Source: Agaricus subrufescens (taxonomy: Eukaryota; Basidiomycota; Agaricomycetes; Agaricales; Agaricaceae). From it: 64,000 nt of DNA. The stretch covers positions 186,001 to 250,000 of the forward strand of contig CM057065.1 in assembly GCA_029945375.1 (NCBI GenBank), written 5' to 3'. Made by a program: the position numbers and the translations under genes. Shown in pieces: positions 49,746 to 61,706 of the stretch (position 1 is the stretch's first letter; each line of letters starts with the position of its first letter). The notes beneath the pieces were generated by a model, which ran no database searches, was not told where the DNA came from, and saw only the letters and a program-made list of their open reading frames with translations.

Positions 49746-50478
49746 ACATCCGGAGTGCGCTCCCTTGCTGGAACCCTGGGAAACTGGTTTACCGAGCGCA
49801 CCTCAAAAGGGTGCTAGCTAGGTGCTAGTAGAAGAAAACGGCAAAAGGGTTGTAGGCCTACAATTACGTGTACGTGCATTAGTGATATTGTATTAGCATA
49901 TTAGCATGGATTTCAATATACGCTGATTGACCCATGCCTATACTTATTGATATGTTCCTTGACGGAACTTTCAATCCTCCGATCGTAGCACAAACTACCC
50001 ACTGGCCATTAATTATCCAATAGCATACTCTTGAAATCAACACTGCTTCGCCGGACAAGAAACACAAAACCGGTCCGTCTTAGACTTGGTTGGAAGTTAC
50101 TACCATCTGTCCTGTACCGCGACAAAATTCGCAGAATGTTCTTTTGGGTGTTGACGTGGATGCCGTCGAGGCCATCGAGGCATTTGAGTGCCGGCATGTC
50201 CCGGTCGGATCAGGGGTTCCAATGGCCCGGCATGGTCATGGACTCGTCTGAGTGAGCCAAACACTCTTTCTGAAAGCAACTGAAAATCTGAATCTTGATA
50301 ACCCCACGGACAGCGGTGTAGAGGGTGACGTTACTTTGGCGCATAATAGACCTAGCTATTGACGAAATCATTAGTCCGGCCGGAGGTGACAGCAAGCGCC
50401 GTGACTTAGGCCGACTGGTGTGAGGGAACACACGCCATCCTTCGGTTCTTCTGTCCTCCACAACCTACTGGAATCACA
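49746..50478. other. intergenic, 5' flank of N5
   Basis: No gene recognised. The last 150 bases (gtgacagcaagcgccgtgac onward) match the flanks just before N6-N9, so they probably hold the NACHT promoter. Confidence 0.5.
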
Positions 50479-52856
50479 ATGCCCGAGTCCTCCTCTGCCA
50501 CATCCATGATTGATCGAGCAAAGAGATGGATCAAGCTATTGAAACGAGGATCACGATCTCCGTCGATTCACGTAGATGAGAGGACGATTGGTGGTAATTT
50601 TATCTATTAGTTTGTCCTGTCTTAAAGTGCTAATAGGATATTTAGAATTCTTCTCAAACGCACAAGACTTTACCATCAACGGTGGTCAATTTATCAATGA
50701 ACTGAAGGTCAATTATATAAATGATGTCGTGTCAAACAGACAGGCAGGTGCGTGGTCTCATCCATTGTCTGCGGAGACAAAACGTCATATTTTGTTCTGG
50801 CAGTTTTCGAGTTGTTGGAGCCATATACATGCCTCGATGCTACAAAAGATTCGAGCGCTCGATACCCACCCCCAAAATGCCACCCTCAAACACGATTGAA
50901 GATCAGGGAGAGACTCGCAGTATGGCTCTCTAATGAGCATGAAGAAAAGATGCTCTGGATCCGTGGCTCTGCTGGTACAGGGAAGTCCGCGGTCGCGCAG
51001 TCGTTTGGTGACTCCTGCGAGGAGAAAGAAAATCTTGGAGGGTCGTACTTTTTCTCGCGGGTTGCTAATAGGAACAAGCTCGAGACAGTTGTTCCAACTC
51101 TCGTATATCAGCTCGCTGAGAACGTCCCCGAATATCGTTCCTTCATAGAACGCCAGCTTGCCAAAACTCCACTCCTACTACGAAAGTCTCCACCTATCCA
51201 ATTTCGTAAACTCATTGCGGAGCCATTCGCAGCCCTCCAACGCCAGCGTAATCGAGAACCAATTGTCATCATACTGGATGGCCTTGATGAGTGTGATGGG
51301 GAAGATGCCCAGCGAGAGATTATTGAAATGGTCACCGACACTATCCGCTCAAACCCGAACCTCCCTCTTCGTTGGCTCATCTTCAGTCGACCTGAGGCCA
51401 CCCTCAAGTATGCGTTCTCCCGCAACCTGATATGTGGTCGAGAGGAGCTCATCATTGATGCGGAGTGTCGGGAGGATGTCGAGAAATATGTCAAGGACAG
51501 AGTTGCTGAAATTAAAGATACATACCCAGACGTAACGCCCGTAGGCTGGCCTCCGCCAGACAAGCTCGAAGAGCTCCTGGATATTGTATCCGGGCTCTTT
51601 GTGTTGGCGTCTACTTGTCTGAATTTCGTTACTGATCCCGACATAGCCAACCCTCCCTTACATCTCAACTATCTTCTAACATTCCTGAGGCGTTCACAAG
51701 GCGTGGTATCTCAAAGTCCCTTAGCAGGTCTCGACATATTGTATTTCAGGATTCTTGAAAGGATACCGTCCACGGTCTACAAATCGACCAGGAAAATTCT
51801 CGCGTATATGTCTCATCGCAGTACACTCGAGGGAAAAAATGGCCTCGGCTCGACTCAGGCACTGTGCAACTTCCTTCGACTCGACCAGCATACATTTTAC
51901 AATGCCGTGCGTTGGCTTCACTCTGTCATGGACATCCCAGAACTGCAAGATGCCGGTAAATCCCAACTACGATTCTATCATGCATCATTCCACGACTTTC
52001 TTCTCGATCATAATCGTTCTAGCAAGTTTGCTATCAGCGAACAGGATGCGCTGTCGGATATCCTACCGTTTGGTATCTATTGGTGTGAGGTTGACGCGAT
52101 ACATTTCCACACCGATAAAGGTAAATCCGATTGAAAAACCAATTTATGATGACTATTCTGATATTTTTCAGGGTCGAAGATCGATCATGAGGGTCATAAG
52201 CACGGGGCTCTGCCCGGTCGGACCTGGGTCTCAGAAGATAATGAAACCTTCATTTCTAAATCAATGTTGAGATTCATCACCCTTGGCTTACTCAGTACTC
52301 GATGTCATATGACATTGAGTACCGTGAATGAGAATCTTCTCTCCCAGCTCTCCGAGATCAACTTCAGATATTTGGAAGGCTGGAGTGCATTTTCACTTGC
52401 CCGGATCTGTCAACTAGTGAGATTAAGACTTGTTTCATGTATGCCCACCATGCTGACTTAGGATTAGGACCCTTCAACCTCAATTGTGCGCACAGAACCA
52501 TCCAGCCCCACAGACCACCAGTTATTGGCGCACTTTAACCTTGTGATAGAAAACGGCGTTTCTAGACCAGCTAAATTTCCTCTCAAAAGTGTAAGTCTGT
52601 CATCGTCACTTGCGGCTATGTTTTGAACAACCAATAGTCATACCCTAAAGATCAATGGATCCGAGAATATTTCTTCATCGGCCATGGTGTGAAGTCAGCG
52701 ATTGTGTGGACAACATCGTCAGTTCCTTCGACGTCTTTCATCGTGTTCTCCATTAGTGGTGAACAGAAGCCCCCCGAAACAGAAAAAGACGTCTACACAC
52801 AATGGCTCTCTAGGATCAGATGGGATGAAGAGAGAGCCAAGTTGGAGATGAAGTGA
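50479..52856 (+). CDS. NACHT-domain NTPase, NLR-like, copy N5 (intact)
   Basis: Six exons: 50479-50593, 50646-50747, 50804-52120, 52172-52416, 52468-52590, 52638-52856; 706 residues. Exon 1 MPESSSATSMIDRAKRW is followed by a basic stretch. Exon 2 has FFSNAQDFTINGGQF. Exon 3 has Walker A GSAGTGKS and Walker B ILDGLDECDGED; sensor-like LRWLIFSRPEA is kept, and the exon ends FYHASFHDFLLDHNRS. Exons 4-6 encode the conserved tail (QWIREYFFIGHGVKSAIVWT). It is the first of the head-to-tail array. Its 5' end and exon 3 resemble N6/N8, while its last exon and 3' flank resemble N7, which suggests a recombinant gene. Intact. Confidence 0.93.
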
Positions 52857-53389
52857 GTGCGGCCAGATGTTATGAAGAGGATGTGTAGACGCTACTAAGG
52901 ATAGCGTAGACAGGAATGATCACTAGTGGAAACAGACACAAATACTAATCTACGAGTAAAGGGCATTCCTATCACAGTTAATAAATAACTATCGGCGGCC
53001 TTTTCTATGTCTTGCTGCACGCCTTTGGCCAGCCGATGAGCCGTGTGCGTGATGGTCCAATGGACCCTGCTGGCGTATGCTGAGCTTGCTATGGCTTCGG
53101 ATGGTCATAAAGCCCAACACCATATTTGATAGCGACTGAGAATATGAATGTCGGTGCCACCGTGTATGTCAGCGTATAATGCGATGCCTCAACTCCATGG
53201 GTTTCACGAGGTTGAGTGTCAATATGGTGGGACACAGGAAACTAACGCATGCGGATGAATCACACTGCTGCTCGAGAGGTTACAGGAGGCAGAGCAAAGA
53301 GGTGACAGCGTGACGATTAGGCTGACTAGTGTCAGTGAACACAGGCCATCCTTCCGTTCTTCTTTCTCCCACAACCTACTTGAATCACA
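52857..53389. other. intergenic spacer, type x (first copy)
   Basis: Spacer between N5 and N6. It matches the N7-N8 spacer (58814-59329) along most of its length, including a GTGCGTGATGGTCC stretch. No gene. Confidence 0.6.
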
Positions 53390-55733
53390 ATGTCTGAATC
53401 CTCCTCTGCTGCATCATGATTGATCAAGCAAAGAGATGGATCAAGCTGTTGGAACAAGGTTCACGATCTCCGTCAATCCATGTAGATGAGAGGACGATTG
53501 GTGATAATTTTATCTATTGGTTTGTCCTGTCTTCAAGTGCTAACAGGATATTTAGGATTGTTCTCAAACGCACAGAACTTTGCCATTAATGGTGGCCAAT
53601 TTATCAATGAGCTGAAGGTCAATTATATAAATGGTGTCGTGTCAAACAGACAGGCAGGTGCGTGGTCTCATCGATATCATCCATTGCCTGAGGAGACCAA
53701 ACGTTCAATTTTGTTCCGCCAGTGTTCGAGTTGTTGGAACCATACACATGCCTTGACGCTACAAAAGATTCAAGCGCTCGATACCCACCCCCAAGATGCC
53801 ACCCTCAAACACGATTGAAGATCAGGGAGAGCCTCACGGTATGGCTCTCTAATGAGCATGAAGAACAAAAGATGCTATGGGTCCGTGGCTCTGCCGGTAC
53901 AGGGAAGTCTGCGGTCGCCCAATCTTTTGGTGACTCCTGCGAGGAGAAAGAGAACCTTGGAAGGTCGTACTTTTTCTCGCGGGTTGCTAATAGGAACAGA
54001 CTCGAAACCGTTGTTCCGACGCTCGTATACCAGCTCGCTGAGAATGTCCCCGAGTATTGTTCCCTCATCGGACACCAACTCGCCGAAACGCCACTCCTAC
54101 TGCGAAAGTCTCCACCTGTCCAGTTTCGTAAACTCATTGCTGAGCCGTTTGCGGTACTTCAGCGCCAGCACCCTAGGAGGCCCATCGCCATCATACTGGA
54201 TGGCCTTGATGAATGCGAAGGGGAGGATGCTCAGCGGGCGATTATTGAAATGATTACCCACACTATCCGCTCATACCCGGACCTGCCACTTCGTTGGCTC
54301 ATCTTCAGTCGACCTGAGGCTCACCTCAAAAATGCGTTCTCTCGCAACCTGTTATGTGGACGAGAGGAGCTTTTAGTTGATGCGGAGTGTTGGGAGAATG
54401 TCGGGCAATATGTCAAGGACGGGGTTGCTGAAATCAAGTATCTGTACCAGGACGTAACGCCCGTAGACTGGCCCCCACCAGACAAGCTTGAAGAGCTCCT
54501 GGATATCGCATCAGGCCTCTTTGTGTTTGCGTCTACTTGTCTGAATTTTATTGCCGATCCCGACATAGCCAACCCTCCCTTACGTCTCAACTATCTTCTA
54601 ACATTCCTGAGGCGTTCACAAGGCGTAGTATCTCGAAGTCCTCTGGCAGCTCTCGACCTATTATATTTCAGGATTCTTGAAAGGATACCATCCACGGTGT
54701 TCAAAACGACCAGGAAAATTCTAGCTTATATGTCTTATCGAAATAGACTCGAAATCGGTGGACGGCTCAGCTCGACCCAGGCACTGTGTAACTTCCTTCG
54801 ACTCGACCAGCATACATTTTACAATGCTGTGCGTTGGCTTCACTCTGTCATGGACATCCCAGAACCGCAAGATGCCGGTAAATCCCAACTACGATTCTAT
54901 CACGCATCATTCCACGATTTTCTTCTCGATCCTAATCGTTCTAGCAAGTTTGCTATCAGCGATCAGGATGCGTTGTCGGATATCTTGCAGTATGTTATCT
55001 ACTGGTGTGAGGTTGACGCGATACATTTCCACACTGACGAAGGTAAATTCGACTGAAAAAACGATTTACAATGTGTATTCTGATATTTTTCAGGGTCGAA
55101 AATTGCATCTCTGGGTCATAACCATGGTGCTCTACCTGGTCTGACCTGGGTCTCGGAAGATAACGAATGCTCAATTTCTAAATCAATATACAATTTCATT
55201 TCCGGCGGTTTATTCAATAATGGATCTGATATGACATTGACTACAGTAAATGCGAGTCTTCTTTCCCAGCTCTCCGAGATCAATTTCAGATATTGGTATC
55301 ACTGGGATGCATTCTCACTCGCCAGACTCTGTCAATTAGTGAGCTTACAACCTTCTTTTTGTAGACCCGCTATCCTGACTTGAGACTAGGACCCATCAAA
55401 TTCGTTTGTGCGCACCGGACCATCCAGCCCCACTGACCACAAATTGTTGAAGTATTTTAACTTCATAATAAGAAATGGAATTTCCACCCCAGCTGAATTT
55501 CCTCTGAAACATGTAAGTCTATCATTCCGACTTGTTACCGCGCTCTAAACAGTAGCTAGTCATACCCCAAAACCCAATGGGCCCGAGAATATTTTTTCAT
55601 GGGATGTGGTGTCAAATCAGTGATTGTCTGGACAACAAAGAGACCTAGGTTTGAAGGCTTTGCTGTATTCTCATTCAGCAGTGAACAAGCGCCATCCGAA
55701 ATACAACAAGCCACTTATGCAGAATTTCTCTGA
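53390..55733 (+). CDS. NACHT-domain NTPase, NLR-like, copy N6 (damaged ends)
   Basis: ATPase part intact, ends altered. The usual start ATG (53390, MSESSSAAS) runs into TGA after nine codons because one base is missing. An in-frame ATG at 53416 (MIDQAKRWIKLL) restores the normal frame with a shorter N-terminus. The exon 1 donor seen in N5 (GTAATT) is ATAATT here; GTGATA three bases upstream could replace it without a frame change. Exon 2 has NAQNFAINGGQF. Exon 3 (about 53723-55041) is open, with GSAGTGKS and ILDGLDEC and a distinct segment ENVGQYVKDGVAEIK. Exons 4-6 follow, but the last exon stops at TGA 55731, about 15 residues early; the ordinary stop is also lost (CAA for TAA). It may encode a slightly shortened protein or be an early pseudogene. 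Confidence 0.85.
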
Positions 55734-56438
55734 GATTATGGTTGGGATGGAGAGAGGGTGAAGTTGGAGATGAAACAAGTATCACCAGGCGATTTCGATA
55801 TCATCCGGGCCGATTACACTGGGTTTTTAATTAAATACAGTCTGTTCCCAATGTTTATCTGCAAATTTTGTATTCAGATGCTGAGAAGAGGCTGTGTAGG
55901 CACTATGAGGGATGACACTGACGGGAATAACCCCGCAGTGGCAGCAGACGTGAGTCCTAATTTACGACTAATAGATGTGATTATTAGAGCCGTTAGCTGG
56001 ATCTGATATAGAGTATAGCCGTCATACAGAACTGCCTTGATCCTGTAGAGTAAAATCCGGTTTCCTTGGTTTCCTTTGCGCGTTGTCCAGATGCTGTCCA
56101 GCACCCCGGGCCGGGTCACAAGCCGTGATGGGCCTTACGTGCGTGCCGGCATATCCCGAGCTTGACATGGCCCGGCCCAGTCACAAAAGCGAACACGACT
56201 TTCGGGAGCAGCTCTGGTACCACCATGGACGCATGCGAACAAGACAACGCCACTGCAAAAATTCTCGGGGCCATAGTCATTACATCAGCGCATAACATTA
56301 AAAGTTATCAACGATATCAACAAGCCGACTGGAGGTGACAATAAGCGCTGTGACTGAGAAGTTGGTCAATGTAAGGAAGCGTATGCTGCCATCCTGTCCT
56401 TCTTTCTCTCACAACGCATTGCCTCTATTTGATTCACA
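55734..56438. other. intergenic spacer, type y (first copy)
   Basis: Contains the former C-terminal codons of N6 and then sequence matching the N8-N9 spacer (61707-62379), including a GGCATATCCCGAGCTTGACA block. No gene. Confidence 0.6.
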
Positions 56439-58813
56439 ATGCCAGAGTCCTCCCCAGCCCTATCCATGATTGACCGTGCAAAGAGGTGGATGAGGCTTTT
56501 GAAACGGCGATCCCGATCTTCGTCGATCCCTTCTGATGAGAAGGCAGCTCTCGGTTTGTTTACCCATCCAATGCCCTACCATGAATGTGCTGAGTCGATA
56601 TCTAGAAATTTTGTCCAATGCCCATGACTTCACGATCAATGGCGCCCAGTTTATCAATGAACTCAAAGTCAATTATATAAACGATGTCGTGTCAAATAGG
56701 CAGGCGGGTGCGTACTCTCTCACATCGTACATGAAGGCCTGGTGTTAAATCTTGTCCTGAAAGTTTTCGAATTATTGGAGCCGTATACATGCCTCGATGC
56801 AACAAAGGATTCAAGCGCTCGATATCCACCACCAAAGTGTCACCCTCAAACGCGATTGAAGATCAGGGAGAGACTCGCGGTATGGCTCTCTAATGAGCAT
56901 GAAGAAAAGATGCTCTGGGTCCGTGGCTCTGCCGGTACAGGGAAGTCCGCGGTCGCGCAATCGTTTGGCGACTCTTGTGAGGAGACAGGGAACCTTGGAG
57001 GGTCGTACTTTTTTTCAAGGGTTGCTAATAGGAACAAGCTCGAAACCGTTGTTCCGACACTCGTATATCAGCTCGCCGAGAATATCCCTGAATATCGTTC
57101 CTTCATTGGACAACAACTCGCTGATACTCCACTCCTACTACGGAAGGCTCCGCCCATCCAATTCCGTAAACTCATTGCGGAGCCATTTGCAGCCCTCCAG
57201 CACCAGCGTCCTTGGCAGTCTATTGCTATCATATTGGATGGCCTTGATGAATGTGAAGGGGAGGGTGCTCAACGCGACATCATCGAAATGGTTACAAACA
57301 CTATCCGCTCGTACCCGGACCTGCCACTTCGTTGGCTCATCTTCAGTCGACCTGAGGCTCACCTCAAGCATGTGTTCTCCCGCAACTTGTTATGTGGTCG
57401 AGAGCAGCTTTTGATTGATGCAGAGTGTTGGGAGAATGTTGAAAAATATGTCAAGGACAGAGTTGCCGAAATTAAAGATACATACCCGGACGTAACACCC
57501 GTAGACTGGCCTCCGCCAGACAAGCTTGAAGAGCTCCTGGATATTGTATCAGGGCTCTTTGTTTTTGCGTCTACTTGTCTGAATTTCATTGCCGATCCCG
57601 ACGTCGCCAACCCCCCCTTGCATCTCAACTATCTTCTAACATTCCTGAGACGTTCACAAGGCGTAGTATCTCGAAGTCCTCTGGCAACTCTCGATATATT
57701 ATATTTCCGGATTCTTGAAAAGATACCGTCCACGGTGTTCAAAACGACCAGGAAAATTCTAGCTTATATGTCTTATCGAAATAAACTCGATGGACAGCTT
57801 GACTCGGCCCAGGCACTGTGCAACTACCTTCGACTCGACCAGCATACATTTTACAACGCTGTGCGTTGGCTTCACTCTGTCATGGACATCCCAGAACCGC
57901 AAGATGCCAATAAATCCGAACTACGATTCTATCATGCATCATTCCACGATTTTCTTCTCGATCCTAATCGTTCTAGCAAGTTTGCTATCAGCAATCAGGA
58001 TGCGCTGTCGGATCTCTTGCCGTTTGGTATCTACTGGTGTGAGGTTGACGCGATACATTTCCACACCGACGAGGGTAAATCCAATTGAAAAAACAATTTA
58101 TGAAGACTATTCTGATATTTTTCAGGGTCGAAAATCGATTATGAGGGTCATGATTCTCATGGTGCTCTACCCTGCCTGACCTGGGTCTCAGAAGATAATG
58201 AACGCTCAATTTCTGAATCACTATTGGATTTCATTGACAATGGCTTATTTAGTGATAAATCTGATATCACATTGAGTACCATGAACGAGAGTCTTCTCTC
58301 CCAGCTCTCCGAGATCAACTTCAGATATTGGGAAAATTGGAGCGCATTTTTACTTGCCCACCTCTGTCAACTAGTGAGCTGAAGACTTGTTTCATGTATG
58401 CCCACCACGCTGACTTAGGGTCAGGACCCTTCAACCTCAATTGTGCGCACAGAACCATCCAGCCCCATAGATGACCAGTTATTGGCGCATTTTAACCTCG
58501 TGATAGAAAACGGCGTTTCTAGACCAGCTAAATTTCCTCTCAAAAGAGTAAGTCTGTTATTGTCACTTGCGGCTATGTTTTGAACAACCAATAGTCATAC
58601 CCTGAAAATCAATGGGTCCGGGAATATTTCTTCATTGGCCATGCTGTGAAGTCGGCGATTGTGTGGACAACATCGTCGGTTCCTTGGACAACTTTCATCG
58701 TGTTCTCCATTAGTGGTGAACAGGAGCCCCCCCCAACAGAAAAAGACGTCTACACAGAATATCTCTCTACCATCGGATGGGATGAAGAGAGAGCCAAGTT
58801 AGAGATGGAGTGA
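56439..58813 (+). CDS. NACHT-domain NTPase, NLR-like, copy N7 (intact)
   Basis: Six exons: 56439-56553, 56606-56707, 56764-58074, 58126-58373, 58425-58547, 58595-58813; 705 residues. Exon 1 MPESSPALSMIDRAKRWMRL ends in a Ser/Arg-rich stretch. Exon 2 has ILSNAHDFTINGAQF. Exon 3 has Walker A GSAGTGKS, Walker B ILDGLDECEGEG and FYHASFHDFLLDPNRS. The tail exons end GWDEERAKLEME. Its exon 1 and first intron are of the N9 type, while its last exon and 3' flank are of the N5 type. No broken site seen. It is a good reference copy for the family model. Confidence 0.94.
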
Positions 58814-59329
58814 GTGCGGCCAGATGTTGTGAAGAGGATGTGTAGACGCTACTAAGGATAGCATAGACGGGAATGATCACTAGTGGCAACAGACACAAAT
58901 CCTAATTTACGACTAATGGGCATTACTATTACACTTAATAAATAACTATCAACGGCCTTTTCTATGCCATGCGGCGCGCCTTCAGGCTGGACGATAAGCC
59001 GTGTGCGTGATGGTCCGATGGACCCTTCATTTATGCCGGCGTATGCTCATAAAGCCAAACGCTATATTTGGTAGCGACTCAGAATATGAATGTTGGTGCC
59101 ACCGCGTGTGTCAGCGCAGGATGCGATGCCTCGACTGTATGAATTTCTGAGGCAAGAGCCTTTCCTTGACCGCATGACATATCTGGCTATTGGCAAAATC
59201 AACAGGCTGGCCGTAAGTGACAACAGGCACCGTGACCATGAAGTTGATTTGTGGTTTGTGTGAGGGAACACATGTCACTGTCCCGTTCTTCTTTCCCTTG
59301 TAACCTATTTCCTGTACCCCAAAATTGCG
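58814..59329. other. intergenic spacer, type x (second copy)
   Basis: Near-duplicate of 52857-53389. No gene. Confidence 0.6.
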
Positions 59330-61706
59330 ATGTCCGATTCCTCTACCATATCCATGTTTGATCGTGCAAAGAGATGGATCAAACTGTTGAAACGACGATC
59401 ACAATCTCCATCGATTCATGCCGATGCTGAGAGAACGATTGCTGGTGAATTTATCTACTGAATTTTCGTGGCTTAAAGTGCTAATATGATAATCAGAATT
59501 CTTCTCACACGCACAAGATTTCACCATCAACGGTAGTCAGTTTATCAATGAATTGAAGGTCAATTATATAAACGATGTCGTTTCAAACAGACAGGCAGGT
59601 GTGTGGTCTCGTCCATCACCTGCGGAGACCAAACGTTGAATTTTGTTCCGGCAGTATTCGAGTTGTTGGAACCATATACATGCCTTGATGCTACAAAAGA
59701 TTCAAGCGCTCGATACCCACCCCCAAAATGCCACCCTCAGACGCGCTTGAAGATCAGGGAGAGACTCGCAGTATGGCTCTCTAATGAGCATGAAGAAAAG
59801 ATGCTCTGGATCCGTGGCTCTGCCGGTACAGGGAAGTCCGCGGTTGCCCAATCGTTTGGAGACTCCTGCGAGGAGAAAGAGAATCTTGGAGGGTCGTACT
59901 TTTTCTCGCGGGTTGCTAATAGGAACAAACTCGAAACGGTTGTTCCAACCCTCATATATCAGCTCGCTGAGAATGTCCCCGAATATCGTTCCCTCATAGA
60001 GCGCCAGCTTGCCAAGACTCCACTCCTACTACGAAAGTCTCCACCTATCCAATTTCGTAAACTCATTTCGGAGCCATTCGCAGCCCTCCAACGCCAGCGT
60101 AATCAAGAACCGATTGTCGTTATACTGGATGGCCTTGATGAGTGTGATGGGGAAGGTGCTCAGCGAGAGATTATTGACATGATCACCAACACTATCCGCT
60201 CATACCCAGACCTCCCACTTCGTTGGCTTATCTTCAGTCGACCTGAGGCCCATCTCAAACATGCATTTTCCCGCAACTTGTTATGTGGTCGAGAGGAGCT
60301 CATCATCGATGCGGAGTGTCGTGAGAATGTCGAGGAATATGTCAAGGACAGAGTTGCCGAAATTAAGGATATGTACCCGGACATAACGCCCGTAGACTGG
60401 CCTCCACCAGACAAGCTTGAAGAGCTCCTGGATATTGTATCCGGGCTCTTTGTATTGGCGTCTACTTGCCTAAATTACATTGCCAGTCCTGATGTAGCCA
60501 ACCCACCCTTGCATCTCAACTATCTTCTAACATTCCTGAGGCGTTCAAAGGGCGTGGTATCTCGAAGTCCCCTGGCAGCTCTCGACCTGTTGTATTTCAG
60601 GATTCTTGAAAAGATACCATCCACAGTGTTCAAAACGACTCGGCAAATTCTTGCATATATGTCCCTTCGGAATGCACTCGAAAGATATCAAGGCCTTGGC
60701 TCGACCCAAGCACTGTGCAACTACCTTCGACTCGACCAGCATACATTTTACAATGCTGTGCGTTGGATTCACTCTGTTATGATCATCCCGGAACCCCAAG
60801 ATGCCGCTAAATCCCAGCTACGATTTTATCATGCGTCATTCCACGACTTTCTTATTGATCTCAGTCGTTCTAGCAAGTTTGCTATTAGCGAACAAGATGC
60901 GCTAATGGACATCTTGCAATGTGGTATTTATTGGTGTGAGGTTGACGCAATACATTTCCACACCGACGAAGGTAAATCCAATTGAGAAAACAATTTATGA
61001 TGACTAATGTGATATTTTTCAGGGTCGAAAATGAATCATGCAGGTCATGAGCACGGCGTTTTACCCGGCCTGACTTGGGTTTCAGAAGATAATCAAAGCT
61101 CAATTTCCAAATCAATATTGGATTTCATTGACAATGGCTTACTCCATCGTCAATCTGATATGACATTGAATATTGTTAATGAGAGTTTTCTCTTCCAACT
61201 ATCGGAGATCAATTTCAGATATTGGTATTATTGGAACGCATTCTCACTCGCCCGAGTTTGTCAACTAGTGAGCTTAAGACTTGCTCATGTACACTTGCCA
61301 CGCTGACTTAGGACTAGGTCCCTTCAACTTCGGTTGTGCGCGCAGAACCATCCTGCCCCACTGACCACCAATTGTTGAAGTACTTTAACTTCATAATAGG
61401 AGACGGAATTTCCAAACCAGCTCATTTTCCTCTTAAAAGTGTAAGTCTGTGATCTTAACGTGTATCTGTGCTCTGAACGGGAGCTAGTCATACCCTAAAA
61501 ACCAATGGGTCCGAGAGTATTTTTTCATAGGATCTGGGGTCAAGTCAGTAATTGTCTGGACAACAACGGAACCCGCTACAAAATCGTTTGCCGTATTCTC
61601 TTTTAGCAGTGAACAGGCGCCCTCCTACACGCAAAGAGCTGCCTATGCAAAGTATCTCCGACACACTGATTGGAATGAAGAGAAGGCCGAGTCGGAGATG
61701 AAATAA
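59330..61706 (+). CDS. NACHT-domain NTPase, NLR-like, copy N8 (intact)
   Basis: Six exons on the family plan. Exon 1 is 59330-59444 (MSDSSTISMFDRAKRWIKLL). Exon 2 (about 59498-59599) has FFSHAQDFTINGSQF. Exon 3 (about 59656-60971) is open, with GSAGTGKSAVAQSFGD, ILDGLDECDGEG, LRWLIFSRPEAHLKHAFSRN and FYHASFHDFLIDLSRS. The tail exons run to the TAA at 61704-61706 (QWVREYFFIGSGVKSVIVWT). Exon 3 is very like that of N5 (shared ERQLAKTPLLLRKSPPIQF), while the 3' end matches N6. Intact. The first introns of N5 and N8 are also alike. Confidence 0.93.

Noticed and set aside
51108..51668. Long open frames opposite NACHT exon 3 (also 63212-63571, 60160-60414, 54321-54590 and others)
   Set aside because: They recur opposite every NACHT copy and simply mirror the codon pattern of the sense exon; no own start context, splicing or domain.
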